Shown: in pieces, positions 1 to 4,378 of the stretch | Numbering within the stretch: position 1 is the first letter of the stretch | Layout: every line of letters starts with the position of its first letter | NCBI GenBank assembly: GCA_018830365.1 | Contig: JAHJSK010000034.1 | Coordinates: forward strand, 1 to 6,528 | Direction: 5' to 3' | Origin: Patescibacteria group bacterium | GTDB lineage: Bacteria; Patescibacteriota; Minisyncoccia; Minisyncoccales; CG1-02-41-26 | DNA: 6,528 bases | Notes under the pieces: model-generated | The model's database searches: none | Seen by the model: only the letters and a program-made list of their open reading frames with translations | Told to the model about the DNA's origin: nothing | Made by a program: the position numbers and the translations under genes

Positions 1-222
1 AAAACATTTGACATTTGACAATTGCCTAAGGCCTGACGGCTCGGCCGTATAAGGACATTTGACAATTGACATTTGACAATTGACATTTTGGTCCGCTATT
101 CCTAATATTTTTTCGGGAAACAATTTCCTCAAAGCCAAATAACTATCCTTCCCCTCTTTTCCAAATCCCAAAATTAATATTTTCTTGTCTTTTAATTTAT
201 TTTTTAAATTATTTAAAACCAT
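1..222 (-). CDS. murD: UDP-N-acetylmuramoylalanine--D-glutamate ligase, N-terminal fragment (runs off left edge)
   Basis: An open frame of 74 codons starts at the ATG at 220-222 and reaches base 1 with no stop, so the gene continues outside the window. Residues 13-24 (KKILILGFGKEG) form the first beta strand and glycine loop of the Rossmann-like N-terminal domain, and residues 39-46 (ILGIADQN) the second strand, as in MurD proteins. MurD is the cytoplasmic ATP-dependent ligase that adds D-glutamate to UDP-MurNAc-L-alanine in peptidoglycan synthesis. After residue 46 the similarity I recognise stops, and the frame passes through tandem heptamers and a GC-rich palindrome (4-90) that encode Cys/Gln/Asn/Val-rich sequence. 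Either this is an in-frame insertion in a working gene or the gene is interrupted beyond the edge. No clear Shine-Dalgarno precedes the start. The gene lies 120 bp downstream of the lytic transglycosylase. The family call rests on about 35 residues. Confidence 0.7.
   Translation of the reverse strand, partial: MVLNNLKNKLKDKKILILGFGKEGKDSYLALRKLFPEKILGIADQNVNCQMSIVKCPYTAEPSGLRQLSNVKCF
4..90. repeat. Tandem heptamer array, split by a palindrome, inside murD
   Basis: On the plus strand the units are ACATTTG (4-10, 11-17), ACAATTG (18-24), then after a 30-bp interruption ACATTTG (55-61), ACAATTG (62-68), ACATTTG (69-75), ACAATTG (76-82) and an 8-nt final unit (83-90). All units outside the interruption keep a period of 7. 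In the murD direction none of the three codon phases of these units contains a stop, so the gene reads through. The array may continue past the left edge. Confidence 0.9.
25..54. repeat. GC-rich two-hairpin insert within the heptamer array
   Basis: This 30-bp block breaks the heptamer array and is far more GC-rich than its surroundings. It carries a hairpin ACGGC-TCG-GCCGT (36-48). A small palindrome GCCTAAGGC (24-32), sharing its first base with the last heptamer, abuts it. Its length is a multiple of three, so it adds ten codons to murD without shifting the frame. Its paired-hairpin layout recalls the larger palindrome in miaB, but the sequences differ. Confidence 0.65.
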
Positions 223-342
223 GTTTTTTAAACTCAAAACTCATAAAAGTTATATTTACAAATCAAAAAGGTTGAATGAAAAATTAAAAATGTAAATCGT
301 AAATCATTCCATATTCCATATTCCATATTCCATATTCAACGC
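223..342. other. Intergenic spacer between lytic transglycosylase and murD
   Basis: This is 120 bp of AT-rich non-coding sequence. Its right half is the heptamer array at 285-340. I see no GC-rich hairpin followed by a T-run in either direction, so there is no evident intrinsic terminator, and no Shine-Dalgarno close to the murD ATG. Confidence 0.6.
285..340. repeat. Intergenic tandem heptamer array, eight units in phase
   Basis: The units on the plus strand, all in the same 7-nt register, are TAAAAAT, GTAAATC twice (292-305), ATTCCAT four times (306-333) and ATTCAAC (334-340). The array ends three bases before the stop codon of the lytic transglycosylase. Three different heptamer sequences follow each other without losing phase, which argues for a period constraint rather than simple expansion of one unit. 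Confidence 0.9.
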
Positions 343-1788
343 TCAATTAAAAACACCTTGGTCAACATAATCCTGAATTATTGACGCTTGTTTCATTATT
401 TTGTATGTATAACCCGCGCCTCCCGCAATACGGCAAGTCCATGTTAGTTTAGTTGTGCCGCATAAATAAGCTCTCGCGCTGCGGATTTCATTTATTTCAT
501 TTTGAGAGTCAGCCCCAAAGTCAGACAAATACAAAGCAGCTGCCAAAAAAGCGTCTTTTACTCGCCAAGGATTAGCGGGCCGAACTCCGGTAATATTTTC
601 AACCCTTGTTTTGTAATTTAATTTTGCCCATGTCTCAGGCATAAATTGCGCCGGACCCATCGCTCCTCCCCATTGAACTTTACCTCCGTTAACAGCGCAG
701 GAAACTGGCGATGTATTTACATCCATTCCCAATTCTTTTGTAATTTGCTCAAAATAAAGCCAGTGTCTTTGCGTCATCACTTGCTTCCAAGTGATTCCAG
801 GGTACCGGCAATAAGCTCTTCCCTGGCAATTACATTGACCCACATTTTTTCCAATATCCGATTCAACCTTCAAAAGTCCAAGCAAAAAAGCTGGCCTTAT
901 GCCGGTAATTTTACCGACCTCTTTGGCTAAATCATATGCTTGTTCTAAATTCAAAGACTCTGCTTCGCTAATTTGAGCTAATTCAAAAATTTTTTTCCTG
1001 ATTTTTTGCGACTTACTCTTTGATTCTGCTAAATGTTTTTGATATAAAGTTTCTTGCCCCCGCGTTTTATCCAATAAGTCATTTTTTGTATTTTTCAACT
1101 CTTGTTTTTTTTCCTTTTGTAATTTTACTAATATTTGATGTTCTTCCAAGTCCTTTTTTTCAAAAACCATTAATTCTTTTTGTCCCTCCAAAGAACTTTT
1201 TAAATTTTTAACATTGCCTAATAATTTTTGCGTTTCCTGATTTATAGATTCTAAAGCGGCCAAATCGTCAAAAAAAGCGCTTAAATTTGTTTCAGCTAAA
1301 AAAATTTCTAAAAAAGATTTGCGGTCTTGTTCATATTGTAATTGCAATAAAACGCCTATTCTTTCCTGAACTTTTTCAATCTCTGTGTTGGTTTTTTTAA
1401 TTGATTTTTCAGTGTCTCCAATCTGAAGACCAAGATCTTTGTTAATTAAATTGTTTTTATAAATTTCATTATTAATCCCTTTTATTTTATTAGTCAACTC
1501 CCCTATTTCGCTTTGTAAAGTTTTTTCTTTTTGTTTAATTTTGGAAATTTCCGTTTGATAACCCTCTGATTTTCCTTGATAATATTTTTCGCATTGCTCA
1601 AGAATTGCGCGGCAATCAACATCCCCTATTTTTTCGCATTCTTTGTCAATATTGCCAACAAATTCAGGGCAAATGCGGTCAGCGTCAAAACTTCCGCGAG
1701 CAGTGTCAAAAGTCAACGCAAAAAAAGCCGTTATTAAAACAGCGCTAAAAACTAATAAAAATTTTTTAGAAAAACAAAAATGGAACAT
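343..1788 (-). CDS. Coiled-coil lytic murein transglycosylase (MltB/SLT-like), exported
   Basis: The 481-residue product has three parts. Residues 1-31 form a signal peptide or membrane anchor: MFHFCFSKK, then a hydrophobic core FLLVFSAVLITAFFALTF, then a possible cleavage region near TARG. Residues about 40-66 carry four cysteines, followed by a long Lys/Glu-rich coiled coil (about 75-270), as in CwlO/EnvC-type proteins. Residues about 275-475 are a lysozyme-fold transglycosylase domain with VESDIG (probable catalytic Glu309), WGGAMGPAQFMP (373-384) and a later AGGAGYTYKI, as in MltB-type enzymes, which cleave the MurNAc-GlcNAc bond outside the cytoplasmic membrane. I chose the ATG at 1786-1788 because it puts the signal peptide at the N-terminus. 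In-frame starts at 1860 (ATG) and 1863 (TTG) would add an unlikely 24-25-residue leader that includes a palindromic repeat. No start has a good Shine-Dalgarno. The stop is TGA. The coiled coil may control access of the catalytic domain to the wall (inference). Confidence 0.85.
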   Translation of the reverse strand: MFHFCFSKKFLLVFSAVLITAFFALTFDTARGSFDADRICPEFVGNIDKECEKIGDVDCRAILEQCEKYYQGKSEGYQTEISKIKQKEKTLQSEIGELTNKIKGINNEIYKNNLINKDLGLQIGDTEKSIKKTNTEIEKVQERIGVLLQLQYEQDRKSFLEIFLAETNLSAFFDDLAALESINQETQKLLGNVKNLKSSLEGQKELMVFEKKDLEEHQILVKLQKEKKQELKNTKNDLLDKTRGQETLYQKHLAESKSKSQKIRKKIFELAQISEAESLNLEQAYDLAKEVGKITGIRPAFLLGLLKVESDIGKNVGQCNCQGRAYCRYPGITWKQVMTQRHWLYFEQITKELGMDVNTSPVSCAVNGGKVQWGGAMGPAQFMPETWAKLNYKTRVENITGVRPANPWRVKDAFLAAALYLSDFGADSQNEINEIRSARAYLCGTTKLTWTCRIAGGAGYTYKIMKQASIIQDYVDQGVFN

Positions 1789-1822
1789 ATGCGCAAAGTG
1801 CTTATTGTAATTATCAAACAAA

Positions 1823-1839
1823 ACTTCGCTTAGCGAGGT
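1823..1839. repeat. Palindrome related to one arm of the miaB element
   Basis: The 8-nt arms ACTTCGCT and AGCGAGGT flank one central base and pair with one mismatch. Read on the minus strand, it matches hairpin B of the miaB palindrome (6320-6334 plus the next base) at 14 of 16 positions by eye. In the long frame of the lytic transglycosylase it would encode S-L-S-E-V, against S-Q-S-E-V in miaB, which is the same frame. It lies upstream of the start I prefer. Confidence 0.6.
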
Positions 1840-1872
1840 GAAATAAGCGAAATAATCCATCAACTAAAAAAA

Positions 1873-2091
1873 TTATTTTGCAGCGATTGTTAATCTTTGT
1901 GTTCCTTGTTCAATTTCTTTATCCAGTAAAACAATTTCTCCAATTTCTTTTACATTTTTCAAATGCAAACCCCCGCAAGGAATTGGGGGATAATCTTTTA
2001 TCGCACACCATCTAAAACCTTTTCGCGTTTCGTCCCAATGGGGCTTAATTTCAATCTCAGATTTTATATCTTCATTTGCTTGTTTAATGGC
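1873..2091 (-). pseudogene. Alanyl-tRNA editing protein (AlaX) C-terminal remnant
   Basis: A 72-codon frame ending in TAA (1873-1875) encodes a protein reading KPHWDETRKGFRWCAIKDYP then PIPCGGLHLKNVKEIGEI. The P-C-G-G-x-H-L-K-N motif with Cys39 and His43 is the zinc-binding end of the tRNA second additional domain found in AlaX editing proteins and at the end of the AlaRS editing domain. Those proteins hydrolyse mischarged Ser- or Gly-tRNA(Ala). The frame has no ATG or GTG: it opens directly after an in-frame TGA (2092-2094), and the N-terminal catalytic half is absent. The only TTG codons in frame fall inside or after the motif. An AGGAG lies just upstream but serves only truncated starts. 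I therefore call it a decayed fragment whose 5' part was lost or replaced by the membrane-protein gene next to it. A frameshift or assembly error near 2092 is an alternative, though it would restore only a few codons. Confidence 0.72.
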
Positions 2092-2104
2092 TCATGCCAC
2101 TATA

Positions 2105-2109
2105 CTCCT
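2105..2109 (-). promoter_or_regulatory. Orphan Shine-Dalgarno before the AlaX remnant
   Basis: AGGAG on the minus strand sits 4 nt before a GTG (2098-2100), which is in the AlaX frame but meets TGA two codons later, and 9 nt before an ATG (2093-2095), which ends after Met-Ser-His. Both possible starts are therefore dead, which supports recent inactivation of the gene. Confidence 0.45.
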
Positions 2110-2125
2110 AAAAAATTTTTAATTA

Positions 2126-2494
2126 TCATATTCTTTGTCCAGAAGTTTGGAATTGTTCTTTTACAGATGGTAAAAAATAATAACTGATGATCAGCACCAA
2201 TCCCACAATGGGAAATCCTAAAAATATTCCAATTACAGAAGCAAAAATTGCTAATTTTATTCCACTAAATTTCAATTTAGCTATAAGGAAGCAACTTATC
2301 ATATACAATATTCCAATAATTACAGAATAAATCGATAGCGGAAGTCTAATTCGCGCCAACACTGATGTTGGGTGAGCTGGAGATAAATAATTCATTATAG
2401 GAAAAAAAACAATTAAAAATATCCCCAAAGATGCAAAACCAAGCATATATAAAAAAATCCAAATTTTTATTTTAAGTGAAGTGTTTTCTTTCAT
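2126..2494 (-). CDS. Small multi-pass membrane protein of unknown function
   Basis: The 122-residue protein is not recognised. It has a short Lys-rich N-terminus, a hydrophobic stretch at about 11-34, a polar loop with several Pro and Arg (38-52), a second stretch at about 52-74, and a long third one at about 78-108 that could be one or two helices. It ends with a polar tail (VKEQFQTSGQRI). Three or four membrane passes are therefore likely. The start ATG at 2492-2494 is supported by the best Shine-Dalgarno in the window (AGGAG at 2499-2503). The stop TGA is followed at once by TAA. The gene lies between a GC-rich hairpin spacer and the AlaX remnant, so it may have arrived by the event that removed the front of AlaX. 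I assign no function. Confidence 0.7.
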   Translation of the reverse strand: MKENTSLKIKIWIFLYMLGFASLGIFLIVFFPIMNYLSPAHPTSVLARIRLPLSIYSVIIGILYMISCFLIAKLKFSGIKLAIFASVIGIFLGFPIVGLVLIISYYFLPSVKEQFQTSGQRI

Positions 2495-2498
2495 TTTT

Positions 2499-2503
2499 CT
2501 CCT
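2499..2503 (-). promoter_or_regulatory. Shine-Dalgarno of the small membrane protein
   Basis: GAAAGGAGAAAA directly precedes the ATG at 2494, with AGGAG 4 nt from the start codon. It stands out because most other genes here have no recognisable Shine-Dalgarno. Confidence 0.65.
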
Positions 2504-2566
2504 TTCTTAATTTGGCGACCATTGTAATTGAGTATCCTTACTGGGACCCGTCCTCTGTAAATTATG

Positions 2567-2589
2567 ACTGCCTTAATTCTGTCGGCAGT
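2567..2589. repeat. Inverted repeat (6-bp stem, 11-nt loop)
   Basis: ACTGCC at 2567-2572 pairs exactly with GGCAGT at 2584-2589. No T-run follows in either direction, so it is not a classic terminator. Confidence 0.5.
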
Positions 2590-2621
2590 GAATGAATAAC
2601 CCCACCGTCCAGCCTTCCGTA

Positions 2622-2638
2622 GCCCCGATAAGCGGGGC
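2622..2638. repeat. GC-rich perfect hairpin with imperfect outer stem
   Basis: GCCCCG (2622-2627) and CGGGGC (2633-2638) form a perfect 6-bp stem with a 5-nt loop. CTTC (2614-2617) and GAAG (2639-2642) extend it across a 4-nt bulge, and further CC/GG-rich blocks (about 2602 and 2655-2660) may pair more loosely. It looks like another member of the GC-rich palindrome class seen in murD and miaB, again without a T-run. Confidence 0.6.
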
Positions 2639-2678
2639 GAAGTAGTCCAGGCCGGTCGGAATAAAATTTCTGAGAAAT

Positions 2679-2954
2679 TTATTTATAAATCTCGTGAGTG
2701 CCAATGTCTAAAAATAAAACTTCTTCATCGTTAAGAAAGATAAACTTAATACGATGAGTATAAGTTATCCAAAAAGCCCAAGATTCTTTATCTTTACCTG
2801 AAAGTTTGTGAGTTTTAAGTTGAGGGTCAAAAGGATTCTCTTTAAAAATTTTCTCTTTTTCTTCAGTTTTCCTTATTATTTTATCCGGTAATTGTTTTAG
2901 AAATTTAAGAAATTTCTTTGAATACTCAATGTTTTTTATTCTTTCTTCTATCAT
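2679..2954 (-). CDS. RelE/YafQ-like toxin of a type II toxin-antitoxin system
   Basis: The 91-residue basic protein matches the RelE/ParE fold pattern. IEYSKKFLKFLKQLP (9-23) is the usual first strand and helix, PFDPQLKTHKLSGKDK (41-56) the conserved loop before the central sheet, and FLDIGTHEIYK (81-91) the final strand. His49 and His87 sit where YafQ-type mRNA interferases have catalytic histidines, with Arg68 in the HRIKF strand (aligned by eye). Such toxins cleave mRNA at the ribosome when the antitoxin is degraded. The start ATG at 2952-2954 lies inside the 3' end of the antitoxin gene, giving a 29-nt overlap that suggests translational coupling. The length is normal for the family and no key region is missing, so the toxin is probably intact. 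The stop is TAA. Confidence 0.85.
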   Translation of the reverse strand: MIEERIKNIEYSKKFLKFLKQLPDKIIRKTEEKEKIFKENPFDPQLKTHKLSGKDKESWAFWITYTHRIKFIFLNDEEVLFLDIGTHEIYK

Positions 2955-3189
2955 AAATCTTCAATGCCTCTCTCAATGAAGGAGCATTAATAGTTTCTCC
3001 ATCCTGATATTCTTTTAAACCCTCTTCAACTAGCTTATCTAATTTTTCAGCTTCTTTTCCTTTTAAATAATAAGTTAACACTGCCCGTTCTTGTAATTTC
3101 TGATATTCTCTCAATGACAAAATCACCAAACCTTCTTTGCAAATAATTTCTCCGGGAATAGTTATTGAATTTTTATTTTGCGCAAGCAT
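2926..3189 (-). CDS. Phd/YefM-like antitoxin partner
   Basis: The 87-residue protein lies directly upstream of the toxin and overlaps it by 29 nt, the normal antitoxin-first order. The N-terminal part (NSITIPGEIICKEGLVILSL, then REYQKLQE, residues 7-34) resembles the DNA-binding and dimerisation part of Phd/YefM-type antitoxins, where a V-x-L-x-x-x-E-Y-x-x-L pattern is common. The middle (41-70) is charged and helical. The tail LREALKIYDRRKNKKH is very basic and is the likely toxin-binding segment. The function call leans on the context more than on sequence. The ATG at 3187-3189 has no Shine-Dalgarno but is preceded by a hairpin (3195-3212) that could be the autoregulatory operator. It starts 52 bp after the stop of the bL25 gene and could be transcribed with it. 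Confidence 0.75.
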   Translation of the reverse strand: MLAQNKNSITIPGEIICKEGLVILSLREYQKLQERAVLTYYLKGKEAEKLDKLVEEGLKEYQDGETINAPSLREALKIYDRRKNKKH

Positions 3190-3194
3190 GTTAT

Positions 3195-3212
3195 TTTCGT
3201 CATCAAACGAAA
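3195..3212. promoter_or_regulatory. Inverted repeat upstream of the toxin-antitoxin pair, possible operator
   Basis: TTTCGT (3195-3200) and ACGAAA (3207-3212) are exact inverted repeats around CATCAA. The site lies 5 nt upstream of the antitoxin start, where antitoxins often bind to repress their own operon. There is no downstream T-run, so a terminator for bL25 is unlikely. The operator role is inferred from position. Confidence 0.35.
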
Positions 3213-3241
3213 CAGAAAATTATTGACGAGAAGGGGCTTCT

Positions 3242-3895
3242 TTATTTTGCTTCTTCGCCAGAGACAGATTTCTCTTCTTTGACTTCTTTTTTCTCTTCTT
3301 TCTTTTCTTCTTTAAATTCCTCGCGATGAGCAATTACTGCCACTATTTCCTCCGGCTTTTTCAAAATTTCTATTTTTCCGGATGCCACAGGATCTCCCGA
3401 AAAATCTAAAATTTTTAAATCTTTAATTTGAATTTTATCTCCGATATTTTTGAGCGCGGTTAAATCCACTTTAATTTCTTTAAGCATGTCTTTGGACAAA
3501 CATTTTATTTCCAAAGAAAGAAATCTTTTTATTAAATTGCCTAACGAACTTTTTTGAATCGCTTCTTCGCCTTCAAATATCAAAGGAACAGAAACAACAA
3601 TTTCTTTGTCAGGAGAAGGACGATAGAAATCAATATGCAAAATTTCTCCTTTTAATGGATCTTTGGTTAAATCGTGGATTAAAACCTCGTATTTTTTATC
3701 ATTTATTTTCAAAGAAATTAAAGAGCTTTCTCCTGCTTGCTTAAAAACTTTTTCAAATTCTTTGGCTGAAATTTCCAAAGGAAAATTGTCAATTCCCGAG
3801 CCATACAAAACAGCCGGCAAATTTCCTTTTTTTCTCAAAGCATTGGTTTTTCTCCCGAATATATTTCTTATTTTAGCTTTAATTTGCAACATCAT
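3242..3895 (-). CDS. rplY: 50S ribosomal protein bL25 (CTC/TL5 long form)
   Basis: The 217-residue protein has the two-domain CTC form. The N-terminal bL25 domain (about 3-92) includes RKKGNLPAVLYG (21-32) and DPLKGEILHIDFYR (79-92), the hallmark that precedes the domain junction. The TL5-type C-terminal domain (about 98-188) ends in EEIVAVIA. A Lys/Glu-rich low-complexity tail follows (193-217). bL25 binds 5S rRNA in the large subunit. Two ATG codons stand in tandem (3893-3895 and 3890-3892) and the second gives the more usual MLQIKAKIRN start; neither has a Shine-Dalgarno. It is separated from the ferredoxin gene by 225 bp, so it probably has its own promoter in that AT-rich spacer, although I cannot pick one with confidence. 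The stop is TAA, 52 bp before the antitoxin gene. Confidence 0.93.
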   Translation of the reverse strand: MMLQIKAKIRNIFGRKTNALRKKGNLPAVLYGSGIDNFPLEISAKEFEKVFKQAGESSLISLKINDKKYEVLIHDLTKDPLKGEILHIDFYRPSPDKEIVVSVPLIFEGEEAIQKSSLGNLIKRFLSLEIKCLSKDMLKEIKVDLTALKNIGDKIQIKDLKILDFSGDPVASGKIEILKKPEEIVAVIAHREEFKEEKKEEKKEVKEEKSVSGEEAK

Positions 3896-4120
3896 ATGGC
3901 ACGATAATTAATATAATGATTTTCAATTTACAATTTCTGTGATTATTTTAATTTCAAATTGACCAAAATAAACTCAAAATGCAAATCGCAAAAGTCAAAA
4001 CAACAACTCAAAACGCAAATGTTAAATCTTCAAATTTAATAGAATTTAATATAAAATACTGTGCTTGTTATTTATTGAAAAGTTGAAAAAAATTAAAAAA
4101 CAAAAATTTAATTTTGAGTT
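3896..4120. other. Intergenic spacer between ferredoxin and bL25 genes
   Basis: This is 225 bp of very AT-rich sequence, the longest gap in the window. It holds the heptamer array at 3972-4026 and many A/T runs. There is no intrinsic terminator with a GC stem. Several TTGAAA- and TATATT-like hexamers occur upstream of bL25 (about 3908-3960), as expected by chance at this composition, so no promoter is called. No coding frame of note is seen. Confidence 0.5.
3972..4026. repeat. Degenerate intergenic tandem heptamer array
   Basis: On the plus strand the units are ACTCAAA, ATGCAAA, TCGCAAA, AGTCAAA (3972-3999), a 6-nt spacer, then ACTCAAA, ACGCAAA, TGTTAAA (4006-4026). The last three bases are always AAA while the first four vary. 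The period is 7 apart from the single 6-nt spacer. Confidence 0.85.
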
Positions 4121-4378
4121 TTAAGATAGGTTTTGCGTTTTGCGTTTTGCGTTTTGAGTTTCCCAATATATTGCTTGCATAGGACAAATCTCTATTGCTT
4201 CTTGAATACAACCTTTTTTATCATTAATTTCTAATTCTTCGTTATTGTTGTCTGAAAAATTAATTTTTTTCCCTTTTAAATGCGATTTCCCTTGTTCTGT
4301 TAATTCAAAATATTGCGGACAAACACTTACGCAAGATCCGCAGCCAATACATTTTAATTTTTCTAAAATAATTTTCAT
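4121..4378 (-). CDS. Single-cluster [4Fe-4S] ferredoxin
   Basis: The 85-residue electron carrier has the motif C10-x2-C13-x2-C16-x3-C20-P and a second block C57 ... C65-P-M-Q-A-I. In one-cluster ferredoxins of this size, the first three cysteines plus the Cys of the C-terminal CP motif (C65) bind the cluster, while C20 and C57 can form a disulfide, as in the Thermotoga-type protein. The acidic middle loop (39-55) replaces the second cluster. The ATG at 4376-4378 overlaps the kinase TGA as ATGA, so the two are probably translated together. The last 12 residues (TQNAKRKTQNLS) come from an expanded TTTTGCG heptamer array, and the true ferredoxin fold seems to end near IYWE. Which enzyme it serves is unknown; MiaB upstream in the same operon is a candidate because radical-SAM enzymes need low-potential electrons. 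Confidence 0.88.
   Translation of the reverse strand: MKIILEKLKCIGCGSCVSVCPQYFELTEQGKSHLKGKKINFSDNNNEELEINDKKGCIQEAIEICPMQAIYWETQNAKRKTQNLS
4131..4158. repeat. Heptamer array forming the C-terminal tail of ferredoxin
   Basis: Three TTTTGCG units (4131-4151) and one TTTTGAG (4152-4158) stand in perfect tandem on the plus strand. On the coding strand the unit is CGCAAAA, whose three codon phases give Arg-Lys-Thr-Gln-Asn-Ala-Lys with no stop. The array supplies residues of about 74-83 of the ferredoxin. Confidence 0.92.

Larger units (their letters stand above)
2495..2678. other. GC-rich, hairpin-rich spacer downstream of the toxin gene
   Basis: This 184-bp spacer differs in composition from the AT-rich surroundings, especially at 2535-2660. 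It contains two clear hairpins (2567-2589 and 2622-2638) and a weak AT hairpin over the toxin stop codon (AAATTTC/GAAATTT, 2664-2680). A minus-strand frame stays open from within the toxin stop region to a TGA at 2491-2493 that overlaps the ATG of the membrane-protein gene. It has no usual start codon, so I do not call a gene. Its last part would read VRILNYNGRQIKKGEK. Confidence 0.5.

Noticed and set aside
4..340. CRISPR array
   Set aside because: The repeats are 7 nt in direct tandem without spacers, and no cas gene is present.
646..1211. Plus-strand open frames opposite the lytic transglycosylase
   Set aside because: They lie wholly within a well-supported gene on the other strand, show no family motif and have odd composition; they are shadows.
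2092..2100. TGA read as glycine or tryptophan (recoded stop), which would give AlaX a GTG start
   Set aside because: The kinase ends in a TGA overlapping the ferredoxin ATG, other genes end in TGA, and the conserved miaB, bL25 and kinase frames have no internal TGA. Even if recoded, the N-terminal half of AlaX would still be missing.
1963..2187. Plus-strand 74-codon frame
   Set aside because: It is antisense to the recognisable AlaX remnant and the end of the membrane-protein gene, and its translation shows no motif.
2535..2660. tRNA or other standard RNA gene in the GC-rich spacer
   Set aside because: I could not fit a cloverleaf with a T-loop (TTCRANY) or CCA-adjacent acceptor stem on either strand.
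2664..2680. Intrinsic terminator after the toxin gene
   Set aside because: The AAATTTC/GAAATTT stem is only 7 bp with a single GC pair, overlaps the stop codon and has only a broken T-run after it.
3190..3241. Terminator of the bL25 gene
   Set aside because: The hairpin at 3195-3212 has no following T-run in the minus direction and sits against the antitoxin start, so an operator is more plausible.
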